Shown here piece after piece: positions 31,752 through 44,225 of a stretch of 64,000 bases of DNA. Position numbers and translations under genes: made by a program. The stretch is from Protonemura montana. Taxonomy: Eukaryota; Arthropoda; Insecta; Plecoptera; Nemouridae. The notes below the pieces were generated by a model. It saw only the letters and a program-made list of their open reading frames with translations, had not been told where the DNA came from and did not search any database. The stretch spans positions 18,813,277 to 18,877,276 of the forward strand of contig OX387607.1 of assembly GCA_947568835.1 (NCBI GenBank), given 5' to 3'. Each line of letters begins with the position of its first letter. Position 1 is the stretch's first letter.

Positions 31752-34700
31752 TTCTATCCAGCCAGCTGATCACAAATAACCTGGATAGAGCATAGGATCC
31801 AGCCAGCTGATCTCAAATAACCTGGATAGAGCATAGGATCCAGCCAGCTGATCTCAAATAACCTGGATAGAGCATAGGATCCAGCCAGCTGATATCAAAT
31901 AACCTGGATAGAGCATAGGATCCAGCCAGCTGATCTCAAATAACCTGGATAGAGTATAGGATCCAGCCAGCTGATCTCAAATAACCTGGATAGAGCATAG
32001 GATCCAGCCAGCTGACTTTAAATAACCTGGATAGAGCATAGGATCCAGCCAGCTGATCTCAAATAACCTGGATAGAGCATAGGATCCAGCCAGCTGACTT
32101 TAAATAACCTGGATAGAGCATAGGATCCAGCCAGCTGATCTCAAATAAACTGGATAGAGCATAAGATCCAGTCAGCTGATCTCAAATAACCTGGATAGAG
32201 CATAAGATCCAGTCAGCTGATCTCAAATAACCTGGATAGTGCATAGGATCCAGCCAGCTGATCTCAAATAACCTGGAAAGAGCATAGGATCCAGCCAGCT
32301 GATCTCAAATAACCTGGATAGAGCATAGGATCCAGCCAACTGATCTCAAATAACCTGGATAGAGCATAAGATCCAGTCAGCTGATCTCAAATAACCTGGA
32401 TAGTGCATAGGATCCAGCCAGCTGATCTCAAATAACCTGGATAGAGCATAGGATCCAGCCAACTGATCTCAAATAACCTGGATAGAGCATAGGATCCAGC
32501 CAGCTGATCTCAAATAACCTGGATAGAGCATAGGATCCAGCCAACTGATCTCAAATAACCTGGATAGAGCATAATATCCAGTCAGCTGATCTCAAATAAC
32601 CTGGATAGTGCATAGGATCCAGCCAACTGATCTCAAATAACCTGGATAGAGCATAGGATCCAGCCAGCTGATCTCAAATAACCTGGATAGAGCATAGGAT
32701 CCAGCCAGCTGATCTCAAATAACCTGGATAGAGCATAGGATCCAGCCAGCTGATCTCAAATAACCTGGATAGAGCATAGGATCCATCCATCTGATCTCAA
32801 ATAACCTGGATAGAGCATAGGATCCAGTCAGCTGATCTCAAATAACCTGGATAGAGCATAGGATCCAGTCAGCTGATCTCAAATAACCTGGATAGAGCAT
32901 AGGATCCAGTCAGCTGATCTCAAATAACCTGGATAGAGCATAGGATCCAGTCAGCTGATCTCAAATAACCTGGATAGAGCATAGGATCCAGTCAGCTGAT
33001 CTCAAATAACCTGGATAGAGCATAGGATCCAGTCAGCTGATCTCAAATAACCTGGATACAGCATAGGATCCAGCCAGCTGATCTCAAATAACCTGGATAG
33101 AACATAGGATCCAGCCAGCTGATCTCAAATAACCTGGATAGAGCATAGGATCCAGCCAGCTGATCTCAAATAACCTGGATAGAGCATAGGATCCAGCCAG
33201 CTGATCTCAAATAACCTGGATAGAGCATAGGATCCAGTCAGCTGATCTCAAATAACCTGGATAGAGCAGAGGATCCAGTCAGCTGATCTCAAATAACCTG
33301 GTTAGAGCATAGGATCCAGTCAGCTGATCTCAAATAACCTGGATAGAGCATAGGATCTATCCATCTGATCTCAAATAACCTGGATAGAGCATAGGATCCA
33401 GTCAGCTGATCTCAAATAACCTGAATAGAGCATAGGATCCAGTCAGCTGATCTCAAATAACCTGGATAGAGCATAGGATCCAGTCAGTTGATCTCAAATA
33501 ACCTGGATAGAGCATAGGATCCAGTCAGCTGATCATAAATAACCTGGATAGAGCATAGGATCCAGTCAGCTGATCTCAAATAACCTGGATAGAGCATAGG
33601 ATCCAGTCAGCTGATCTCAAATAACCTGGATAGAGCATAGGATCCAGTCAGCTGATCTCAAATAACCTGGATAGAGCATAGGATCCAGCCAGCTGATCTC
33701 AATAACCTGGATAGAGCATAGGATCCAGCCAGCTGATCTCAAATAACCTGGATAGAGCATAGGATCCAGCCAGCTGATCTCAAATAACCTGGATAGAGCA
33801 TAGGATCCAGCCAGCTGATCTCAAATAACCTGGATAGAGCATAGGATCCAGTCAGCTGATCTCAAATAACCTGGATAGAGCATAGGATCCAGCCAGCTGA
33901 TCTCAAATAACCTGGATAGAGCATAGGATCCAGTCAGCTGATCTCAAATAACCTGGATAGAGCATAGGATCCAGTCAGCTGATCTCAAATAACCTGGATA
34001 GAGCATAGGATCCAGTCAGCTGATCTCAAATAACCTGGATAGAGCATAGGATCCAGTCAGCTGATCTCAAATAACCTGGATAGAGCATAGGATCCAGTCA
34101 GCTGATCTCAAATAACCTGGATAGAGCATAGGATCCAGTCAGCTGATCTCAAATAACCTCGATAGAGCATAGGATCCAGCCAGCTGATCTCAAATAACCT
34201 GGATAGATTATAGGATCCAGCCAGCTGATCTCAAATAACCTGGATAGAGCATAGGATCCAGCCAGCTGATCTCAAATAACCTGGAAAGAGCATAGGATCC
34301 AGCCAGCTGATCTCAAATAACCTGGATAGAGCATAGGATCCAGTCAGCTGATCTCAAATAACCTGGATAGAGCAGAGGATCCAGTCAGCTGATCTCAAAT
34401 AACCTGGATAGAGCATAGGATCCAGTCAGCTGATCTCAAATAACCTGGATAGAGCATAGGATCCAGTCAGCTGATCTCGAATAACCTGAATAGAGCATAG
34501 GATCCAGTCAGCTGATCTCAAATAACCTGGATAGAGCATAGGATCCAGTCAGTTGATCTCAAATAACCTGGATAGAGCATAGGATCCAGTCAGCTGATCA
34601 TAAATAACCTGGATAGAGCATAGGATCCAGTCAGCTGATCTCAAATAACCTGGATAGAGCTTAGGATCCAGTCAGCTGATCTCAAATAACCTGGATAGAG

Positions 34701-35284
34701 CATAGGATCCAGTCAGCTGATCTCAAATAACCTGGATAGAGCATAGGATCCAGCCAGCTGATCTCAATAACCTGGATAGAGCATAGGATCCAGCCAGCTG
34801 ATCTCAAATAACCTGGATAGAGCATAGGATCCAGCCAGCTGATCTCAAATAACCTGGATAGAGCATAGGATCCAGCCAGCTGATCTCAAATAACCTGGAT
34901 AGAGCATAGGATCCAGTCAGCTGATCTCAAATAACCTGGATAGAGCATAGGATCCAGTCAGCTGATCTCAAATAACCTGGATAGAGCATAGGATCCAGTC
35001 AGCTGATCTCAAATAACCTGGATAGAGCATTGGATCCAGTCAGCTGATCTCAAATAACCTGGATAGAGCATAGGATCCAGTCAGCTGATCTCAAATAACC
35101 TGGATAGAGCATAGGATCCAGTCAGCTGATCTCAAATAACCTGGATAGAGCATAGGATCCAGCCAGCTGATCTCAAATAACCTGGATAGAACATAGGATC
35201 CAGCCAGCTGATCTCAAATAACCTGGATAGAGCATAGGATCCAGCCAGCTGATCTCAAATAACCTGGATAGAGCATAGGATCAT
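31752..35284. repeat. 41-bp minisatellite, copy B, inverted orientation (~86 units)
   Basis: Same unit as 20 kb but reversed (CAGCCAGCTGATCTCAAATA ACCTGGATAGAGCATAGGAT split here at a space). Blocks of CAGTCAGCTG and CAGCCAGCTG variants alternate. A block containing GATCATAAATAACC, a shortened CTCAATAACC unit and other variants at 33.2-33.9 kb recurs at 34.3-35.0 kb (spacing about 1.07 kb), so a higher-order duplication is present. Confidence 0.97.
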
Positions 35285-35309
35285 AGATGGGAAAATATTT
35301 CCTCATAGA

Positions 35310-36256
35310 TGGGCTGAGGTGGGCTGATATAGGCTGAGGTGGGCTGAGATAGGCTGAGGTGGGCTGAGATAGGCTGAGGTGGGCTGAGATAGGCTGAGGT
35401 GGGCTGAGATAGGCTGAGGTGGGCTGAGGTGGGCTGAGTTGGGCTGAGATAGGCTGAGGTGGGCTGAGATAGGCTGAGGTGGGCTGAGATAGGCTGAGGT
35501 GGGCTGAGATAAGCTGAGGTGGGCTGAGATAGGCTGAGGTGGGCTGAGGTGGGCTGAGTTGGGCTGAGATAGGCTGAGGTGGGCTGAGATAGGCTGAGGT
35601 GGGCTGAGATAGGCTGAGGTGGGCTGAGATAGGCTGAGGTGGGCTGAGATAGGCTGAGGTGGGCTGAGATAGGCTGAGGTGGGCTGAGATAGGCTGAGGT
35701 GGGCTGAGATAGGCTGAGATAGGCTGAGGTGGGCTGAGGTGGGCTGAGATAGGCTGAGGTGGGCTGAGATAGGCTGAGGTGGGCTGAGATAGGCTGAGGT
35801 GGGCTGAGATAGGCTGAGGTGGGCTGAGATAGGCTGAGGTGGGCTGAGATAGGCTGAGATAGGCTGAGGTGGGCTGAGGTGGGCTGAGATAGGCTGAGGT
35901 GGGCTGAGATAGGCTGAGGTGGGCTGAGATAGGCTGAGGTGGGCTGAGATAGGCTGAGGTGGGCTGAGATAGGCTGAGATAGGCTGAGGTGGGCTGAGGT
36001 GGGCTGAGATAGGCTGAGGTGGGCTGAGATAGGCTGAGGTGGGCTGAGATAGGCTGAGGTGGGCTGAGATAGGCTGAGGCGGGCTGAGATAGGCTGAGGT
36101 GGGCTGAGATAGGCTGAGGTGGGCTGAGATAAGCTGAGGTGGGCTGAGATAGGCTGAGGTGGGCTGAGATAGGCTGAGTTGGGCTGAGATAGGCTGAGTT
36201 GGGCTGAGATAGGCTGAGGTGGGCTGAGATAGGCTGAGGTGGGCTGAGATAGGCTG
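35310..36256. repeat. 20-bp G-rich minisatellite, GGGCTGAG family (~47 units)
   Basis: Unit GGGCTGAGATAGGCTGAGGT built from two 10-bp halves. Block repeats of about 125-140 bp are visible around 35.40-36.00 kb. The plus strand is G-rich and C-poor. The 372-codon minus-strand frame (repeating PISAHLSLSQPTSAYLSPPQ) follows from the stop-free unit and is not considered a gene. Confidence 0.95.
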
Positions 36257-36585
36257 GGGTGACGACGTGATCACATTCGTACCTGGCTCAAGGAATTGAA
36301 TTAGTGGTTTCCAAGAAATGAGTTTCTGTCTCTGTGTCAGATCACGTACGTTGGCCCAATCATTCCGCTCCATTAAACTGCGTGATTTGCGACCTCCTGG
36401 CACGCCTGGGCACGTGACCACTCATACGTCATTACCATTCTCCTACTCGAACTCTCTTTCAAGACATCTTGGCATCTTCAATCAAAGCTGTGTGCAATTC
36501 ATCTTCCATGCGTCACATGATTCAAATAACTAACTGAACCATCATTTGCAACGTTTCGCTTCACTGCCTTTTTTGATTAATTGAT
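36257..36585. other. Unique spacer
   Basis: No repeat, exon or RNA gene is recognised in about 330 bp. Confidence 0.4.
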
Positions 36586-36838
36586 TTGTGGTGTTTAGCG
36601 ACTCACTGTTTTGACATCTGGCCATGCGGCACTGGTCTAATAGCGTCGGTGAATAAGAGGATGATGATGAGGATGATGATGAACCTAGCCTAGTCTAGAA
36701 GGGAGGAGGGGAAGCCCGGTGCCGGCACGAAGCCTACTCCTGACGAAGACCAATGAGACCACCGGCTTAACGTCCCTTCCGAAGGACGGTACAACGCGAA
36801 CAACAGGATTCCTCCACAAATCCATACTGTCGAGAGGA
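36586..36838 (-). mobile_element. 5S-SINE body and tail
   Basis: Minus strand: TCGACAGTATGGATTTGTGG, CCTTCGGAAGGGACGTTAAG, GGAGTAGGCTTCGTGCCGGC and a degenerate tail (GAGTCGCTAAACACCACAAA). The 34-bp array begins exactly where the head should start. Confidence 0.75.
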
Positions 36839-39226
36839 TCAGTGGGAAGTATATATGTTCAACTACAGAGCATCAGTGGGAAGTATATATGTTCAACTAC
36901 AGAGCATCAGTGGGAAGTATATACCTATGTTCAACTACAGAGCATCAGTGGGAAGTATATATGTTCAACTACAGAGCATCAGTGGGAAGTATATATGTTC
37001 AACTACAGAGCATCAGTGGGAAGTATATATGTTCAACTACACAGCATCAGTGGGAAGTATATATATTTAACTACAGAGCATCAGTGGGAAGTATATATGT
37101 TCAACTACAGAGCATCAGTGGGAAGTATATACCTATGTTCAACTACAGAGCATCAGTGGGAAGTATATATGTTCAACTACAGAGCATCAGTGGGAAGTAT
37201 ATATGTTCAACTACAGAGCATCAGTGGGAAGTATATATGTTCAACTACAGAGCATCAGTGGGAAGTATATATCTTCAACTACAGAGCATCAGTGGGAAGT
37301 ATATATGTTCAACTACAGAGCATCAGTGGGAAGTATATATGTTCAACTACAGATCATCAGTGGGAAGTATATATGTTCAACTACAGAGCATCAGTGGGAA
37401 GTATATATGTTCAACTACAGAGCATCAGTGGGAAGTATATATGTTCAACCACAGAGCATCAGTGGGAAGTATATATGTTCAACTACAGAGCATCAGTGGG
37501 AAGTATATATGTTCAACTACACAGCATCAGTGGGAAGTATATATATTTAACTACAGAGCATCAGTGGGAAGTATATATGTTCAACTACAGAGCATCAGTG
37601 GGAAGTATATACCTATGTTCAACTACAGAGCATCAGTGGGAAGTATATATGTTCAACTACAGAGCATCAGTGGGAAGTATATATGTTCAACTACAGAGCA
37701 TCAGTGGGAAGTATATATGTTCAACTACAGAGCATCAGTGGGAAGTATATATCTTCAACTACAGAGCATCAGTGGGAAGTATATATGTTCAACTACAGAG
37801 CATCAGTGGGAAGTATATATGTTCAACTACAGATCATCAGTGGGAAGTATATATGTTCAACTACAGAGCATCAGTGGGAAGTATATATGTTCAACTACAG
37901 AGCATCAGTGGGAAGTATATATGTTCAACCACAGAGCATCAGTGGGAAGTATATATGTTCAACTACAGAGCATCAGTGGGAAGTATATATGTTCAACTAC
38001 AGAGCATCAGTGGGAAGTATATATGTTCAACTACAGGGCATCAGTGGGAAGTATATATGTTCAACTACAGAGCATCAGTGGGAAGTATATACCTATGTTC
38101 AACTACAGAGCATCAGTGGGAAGTATATATGTTCAACTACAGACCATCAGTGGGAAGTATATATGTTCAACTACAAAGCATCAGTGGGAAGTATACATGT
38201 TCAACTACAGAGCATCAGTGGGAAGTATATATGTTCAACTACAGAGCATCAGTGGGAAGTATATATGTTCAACTACAGAGCATCAGTGGGAAGTATATAT
38301 GTTCAACTACAGAGCATCAGTGGGAAGTATATATGTTCAACTACATAGCATCAGTGGGAAGTATATATGTTCAACTACAGAGCATGAGTGGGAAGTATAT
38401 ATGTTCAACTACAGAGCATCAGTGGGAAGTATATATGTTCAACTACAGAGCATCAGTGGGAAGTATATATGTTCAACTACAGAGCATCAGTGGGAAGTAT
38501 ATATGTTCAACTACAGAGCATCAGTGGGAAGTATATATGTTCAACTACAGAGCATCAGTGGGAAGTATATATGTTCAACTACAGAACATCAGTGGGAAGT
38601 ATATATGTTCAACCACAGAGCATCAGTGGGAAGTATATATGTTCAACTACAGAGCATCAGTGGGAAGTATATATGTTCAACTACAGAACATCAGTGGGAA
38701 GTATATATGTTCAACCACAGAGCATCAGTGAGAAGTATATATGTTCAACTACAGAGCATCAGTGGGAAGTATATATGTTCAACTACAGAGCATCAGTGGG
38801 AAGTATATATGTTCAACTACAGAGCATCAGTGGGAAGTATATATGTTCAACTACAGAACATCAGTGGGAAGTATATATGTTCAACCACAGAGCATCAGTG
38901 GGAAGTATATATGTTCAACTACAGAGCATCAGTGGGAAGTATATATGTTCAACTACAGAGCATCAGTGGGAAGTTTATATGTTCAACTACAGAGCATCAG
39001 TGGGAAGTATATATGTTCAACTACAGATCATCAGTGGGAAGTATATATGTTCAACTACAGAGCATCAGTGGGAAGTATATATGTTCAACTACAGAGCATC
39101 AGTGGGAAGTATATATGTTCAACTACAGAGCATCAGTGGGAAGTATATATGTTCAACTACAGAGCATCAGTGGGAAGTATATATGTTCAACTACAGAACA
39201 TCAGTGGGAAGTATATATGTTCAACT
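36838..39226. repeat. 34-bp minisatellite, copy A (~70 units)
   Basis: Unit CATCAGTGGGAAGTATATAT plus GTTCAACTACAGAG. Some units carry a 2-bp insertion (ATACCTATG). Sequence 37081-37440 is repeated at 37561-37920, a 480-bp higher-order duplication. Long open frames in all plus-strand frames follow from the unit lacking stops. Second array at 59.9-60.25 kb. Confidence 0.97.
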
Positions 39227-39590
39227 TCAACACGTGGGCTGCACGTGGAGTGTATCGAGGGCGCTGCGCTGACTGCGCTGGCTGCGCTGGCTGCGCATCT
39301 AATGAACAGCAACCGCAGCTGCTTGGTATCGACTCACTGTTTTTTGTTCCCTTGTCAACGAACGGGTCTAGCAACCTGCCTACCCAGTAATTAGCGTGCT
39401 TATGTCCAATCAACTTTCAGACAAAAGAATAATTAATTAACTGTTACTAACCAGTAATGACCAAAAAGTGCACTGCGCAATTAATCGGAGAGCTGCATTT
39501 TGAGATTCGTCATGCAACAATCGATTCACTGTCGCTGTCAACCAAGTCTCTTGCCGTACAACGAAGAGTCTTTATCATTAGGAACACTAA
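39227..39590. other. Unique spacer with short GCGCTGGCT repeats
   Basis: About five GCGCTGNCT-type copies at 39260-39297; otherwise nothing recognised. Confidence 0.4.
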
Positions 39591-39608
39591 TAACCTCTCA
39601 AAATTGAT

Positions 39609-40563
39609 GCCCAAACGGGGACTTGAACCCCGGTCTCCACCTGTCGCGGGTGTTGCTCTAACCAATTGAGCTACTTGGACCCCGATCTCCACCTGTCGCG
39701 GGTGTTGCTCTAACCAATTGAGCTACTTGGACCCCGATCTCCACCTGTCACGGGTGTTGCTCTAACCAATTGAGCTACTTGGATCCCGATCTCCACCTGT
39801 CACGGGTGTTGCTCTAACCAATTGAGCTACTTGGACCCCGATCTCCACCTGTCGCGGGTGTTGCTCTAACCAATTGAGCTACTTGGACACCGATCTCCAC
39901 CTGTCGCAGGTGTTGCTCTAACCAATTGAGCTACTTGGACACCAATCTCCACCTGTTACAGGTGTTGCTCTAACCAATTGAGCTACTTGGACCCCGATCT
40001 CCACCTGTCGCGGGTGTTGCTCTAACCAATTGAGCTACTTGGACCCCGATCTCCACCTGTCGCGGGTGTTGCTCTAACCAATTGAGCTACTTGGACCCCG
40101 ATCTCCACCTGTCGCGGGTGTTGCTCTAACCAATTGAGCTACTTGAACCCCGATCTCCACCTGTCGCGGGTGTTGCTCTAACCAATTGAGCTACTTGAAC
40201 CCCGATCTCCACCTATCGCGGGTGTTGCTCTAACCAATTGAGCTACTTGAACCCTGATCTCCACCTATCGCGGGTGTTGCTCTAACCAATTGAGCTACTT
40301 GGACCCCGATCTCCACCTATCGCGGGTGTTGCTCTAACCAATTGAGCTACTTGGACCCCGATCTCCACCTATCGCGGGTGTTGCTCTAACCAATTGAGCT
40401 ACTTGGACCCCGATCTCCACCTGTCGCGGGTGTTGCTCTAGCCAATTGAGCTACTTGGACCCCGATCTCCACCTGTCGCGGGTGTTGCTCTAACCAATTG
40501 AGCTACTTGGACCCCGATCTCCACCTGTCGCAGGTGTTGCTCTAACCAATTGAGCTACTTAGA
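39609..40563 (-). repeat. tRNA-like array II: one full copy plus ~17 truncated 52-bp units
   Basis: 39609-39680 is the complete tRNA-like copy, followed by 52-bp units (minus strand GTCCAAGTAGCTCAATTGGT start). The flank TCTCAAAATTGATGCCC lies on one side and TTGAGTTGTTTTCAGTGTAT on the other, as in the other arrays. Variants CACCTATCGC and CACCTGTTAC occur in blocks. Confidence 0.9.
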
Positions 40564-41200
40564 CGTGTTATTTTTGAGTTGTTTTCAGTGTATTTGAAAG
40601 AATGACGGATCTCCAAGAAACAGAACCCTGTTATTTTTGATTGGGTGGTAGCACACTCGGCGCGTTGCAAGCGTTTGCAATTGAAATCAAATCTCGTCCT
40701 TGTTTTGTCCTTCTTATGCACCAAGGAAGCGAAGGACAGAGGAAACAAGTTGTCAGTGATTGGTTTGTTGTTTTTTTTTTATCGCGGCGCCAATTTATTC
40801 AAGTCGCAAATGACTGTGATTCTCCAAATAGTTGCCGTCGTCTCGTGCAGGGAAAGCTGCCTCATATCACGTATTATTATCTCCGTCTCTCTCTCTCGCC
40901 TGCTATCTCCAGCATCTATCTGTCTCTCTCCAACAGTGCATCGAGAGACCGGCGTTGCCCCTGGCAACCGCTCGACTGCCAGATAACAACGCGATCGTGA
41001 AGACCACTTTGAACAATTTGACCGAAACGCAAAAGACCGCGTGCAAATCGACTGGCAAATCACGATTCGAAACCCGATGTTTTACACGAGTCTACACGCG
41101 GCGAGATGGATTCACAATCGTACGATACTTTATTTCATTATTTCTAGCAGATTACTCGCATTTCAGACTGATTTACACTCAACTAATCTTTGTTAAAGAT
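40564..41200. other. SINE flank then unique sequence
   Basis: 40564-40700 holds the degraded SINE flank (GTTGCAAGCGTTTGCAATTG). The rest has overlapping open frames of up to 125 codons without recognisable domains; none is called. Confidence 0.4.
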
Positions 41201-41272
41201 GAATTCTAAGGACACCTCGAATTATGCGACTCCTATCTGATGCCAACAATGATTTGCGTGGCTTTCATTTTG
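41201..41272 (+). repeat. Shared left flank of two 41-bp arrays, copy 1
   Basis: About 70 bp (AATTCTAAGGACACCTCGAA, CTCCTATCTGATGCCAACAA, CGTGGCTTTCATTTTGATCA) that also precedes the 41-bp array at 42.6 kb with a few differences. Confidence 0.85.
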
Positions 41273-41620
41273 ATCAGCTGGCTGGATCCTATGCTCTATC
41301 CAGGTTATTTGAGATCAGCTGGCTGGATCCTATGCTCTATCCAGGTTATTTGCGATCAGCTGGCTGGATCCTATGCACTATCCAGGTTATTTGAGATCAG
41401 CTGGCTAGATCCTATGTTCTATCCAGGTTATTTGAGATCAGCTGGCTGGATCCTATGCTCTATCCAGGTTATTTGAGATCAGCTGGTTGGATCCTATGCT
41501 CTATCCAGGTTATTTGAGATCAGCTGACTGGATCCTATGCTCTATCCAGGTTATTTGAGATCAGCTGACTGGATCCTATGCTCTATCCAGGTTATTTGAG
41601 ATCAGCTGGCTGGATCTTAT
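41273..41620. repeat. 41-bp minisatellite, copy C (~8 units)
   Basis: Same unit and orientation as 20 kb. It begins at the shared flank. Confidence 0.95.
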
Positions 41621-42547
41621 GCCCAATTGACAAACATGTTTCGATATTTTGAGTTGTAATTATTTAATTGTAGAGGTTTGTTAAAAAGAACGGCCGCAAG
41701 CGCCATCGGGTGGCACCTACCGTTACCACGTTTTTCCGGCCTCGTTCGCTCAGCAGCTAGTTAAACGCTAGCTATGTGATTGTAACCTATAAACTCGATG
41801 CTTGCATGATGGTTGTTGGTGGTGCAATGAAAAGGAAAGGTTTTGTCGCGATCTCGAAGCAGCCAACATTTGATCGCTGCACATATTGAAAGTAGTTCAA
41901 ATCTAGATTAAAAAAGTTCCTCGTAAAAAATGTGTTTTATACTGTGGACGAATTCAAATCAGCAATTAGATGTCCAAATGTAAAGTTGTAAAAAAGTGTT
42001 GTTATTTCTATCATTTTTTTCGTTTTTATTTTTATCATTATTATATCAGTAGTATTATTATTATTACTATCTTTATTATTATTATTATTAGTTCATAAGA
42101 ATGTCAACATTGTATGTCATTGTGTTTTAGTATAGTACTTAGTTTTAATTCTTAAAAATAGTCTGTACGTTCTGCTGCATAGGTATACCTACAGTATGAG
42201 AACTTTTTGACAAAAATAAAAAATAAATAAATAAATAAATGACGAGGATCGACGCACTGTATTACCGCGTTGCAACTCCGTGCAGTTCGGCGAGGACAGC
42301 CAGTACCGGTAACTCGTCGCTCGTTTGGTCGCAAGGACCCACTCATCTCAAACAAACTGGCAAGTAGTGACACTTTGAAGCCAAGCCCGCCATCTTGGAA
42401 GTACCTCTAGTACCAGATAGTTCTTTCAAAAAACTACCTGTTTTTTGTCAATGTTATCATCGGAAGTTTTCGTGGTTTTCGAAGTTTTCACCTAATTTAT
42501 GGGAAAAATTGGTTGCAAACGTCATTCAAAAACATTCAAATAAGCAT
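41621..42547. other. Unique AT-rich spacer
   Basis: ATT-type microsatellite near 42030-42090 and an AAAT run near 42215-42240. No gene is recognised. Confidence 0.5.
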
Positions 42548-42621
42548 TAAAATTCTAAGGACACCTCGAAATAAGAGACTCCTATCTGATGCCAACAATG
42601 GATTGCGTGGCTTTCATTTTG
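42548..42621 (+). repeat. Shared left flank of two 41-bp arrays, copy 2
   Basis: Near-identical to 41201-41272, ending at the same base of the first 41-bp unit. Confidence 0.85.
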
Positions 42622-44225
42622 ATCAGCTGGCTGGATCCTATGCTCTATCCAGGTTATTTGAGATCAGCTGGCTGGATCCTATGCTCTATCCAGGTTATTT
42701 GAGATCAGCTGGCTGGATCCTATGCTCTATCTAGGTTATTTGAGATCAGCTGGCTGGATCCTATGCTCTATCCATGTTATTTGAGATCAGCTGGCTGGAT
42801 CCTATGCTCTATCCAGGTTATTTGAGATCAGCTGGCTGGATCCTATGCTCTATCCAGGTTATTTGAGATCAGCTGGCTGCATCCTATGTTCTATCCAGGT
42901 TATTTGAGATCAGCTGGCTGGATCCTATGCTCTATCCAGGTTATTTGAGATCAGCTGGCTGGATCCTATGCTCTATCCAGGTTATTTGAGATCAGCTCGC
43001 TGGATCCTATGCTCTATCCAGGTTATTTGAGATCAGCTGGCTGGATCCTATGCTCTATCCAGGTTATTTGAGATCAGCTGGCTGGATTCTATGCTCTATC
43101 CAGGTTATTTGAGATCAGCTGGCTGGATCCTATGCTCTATCCAGGTTATTTGAGATCAGCTGGCTGGATCCTATGCTCTATCCAGGTTATTTGAGATCAG
43201 CTGGCTGGATCCTATGCTCTATCCAGGTTATTTGAAATCAGCTGGCTGGATCCTATGCTCTATCCAGGTTATTTGAGATCAGCTGGCTGGATCCTATGCT
43301 CTATCCAGATTATTGGAGATCAGCTGGCTGGATCCTATGCTCTATCCAGGTTATTGGAGATCAGCTGGCTGGATCCTATGCTCTATCCAGGTTATTTGAG
43401 ATCAGCTGGCTGGATCCTATGCTCTATCCAGATTATTGGAGATCAGCTGGCTGGATCCTATGCTCTATCCAGGTTATTGGAGATCAGCTGGCTGGATCCT
43501 ATGCTCTATCCAGGTTATTTGAAATCAGCTGGCTGGATCCTATGCTCTATCCAGGTTATTTGAGATCAGCTGGCTGGATCCTATGCTCTATCCAGGTTAT
43601 TTGAGATCAGCTGGCTGGATTCTATGCTCTATCCAGGTTATTTGAGATCAGCTGGCTGGATCCTATGCTCTATCCAGATTATTGGAGATCAGCTGGCTGG
43701 ATCCTATGCTCTATCCAGGTTATTGGAGATCAGCTGGCTGGATCCTATGCTCTATCCAGGTTATTAGAGATCAGCTGGCTGGATCCTATGCTCTATCCAG
43801 GTTATTTGAGATCAGCTGGCTGGATCCTATCCTCTATCAAGGTTATTTGAGATCAGCTGGCTGGATCCTATGCTCTATCCAGGTTATTTGAGATCATCTG
43901 GCTGGATCCTATGTTCTATCCAGGTTATTTGAGATCAGCTGGCTGGATCCTATGTTCTATCCAGGTTATAACAGATCAGCTGGCTGGATCCTATGCTCTA
44001 TCCAGGTTATTTGAGATCAGCTGACTGGATCCTATGCTCTATCCAGGTTATTTGAGATCAGCTGGCTGGATCCTATGCTCTATCCAGGTTATTTGAGATC
44101 AGCTGACTGGATCCTATGCTCTATTCAGGTTATTTGAGATCAGCTGGCTGGATCCTATGCTCTATCCAGGTTATTTGAGATCAGCTGGCTGGATCCGATG
44201 CTCTATTCAGGTTATTTGAGATCAG
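42622..44225. repeat. 41-bp minisatellite, copy D (~39 units)
   Basis: Same unit as 20 kb. Variants CAGATTATTGGAGATCAG and CAGGTTATTGGAGATCAG recur in pairs near 43300, 43430 and 43675, giving a local higher-order pattern. Confidence 0.96.

Noticed and set aside
35303-36421. 372-codon Ser/Pro-rich frame resembling a mucin
   Set aside because: It is the complement of the 20-bp GGGCTGAG array with no signal peptide or anchor.
36719-39394. Overlapping 670- and 833-codon frames
   Set aside because: All three plus-strand frames are open through the 34-bp array because the unit has no stop in any frame. The 5' end lies in a SINE and the 3' end in spacer.
40641-41209. Three overlapping frames of 113-125 codons
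   Set aside because: They overlap each other in different frames and start in a SINE flank; no recognisable domain.
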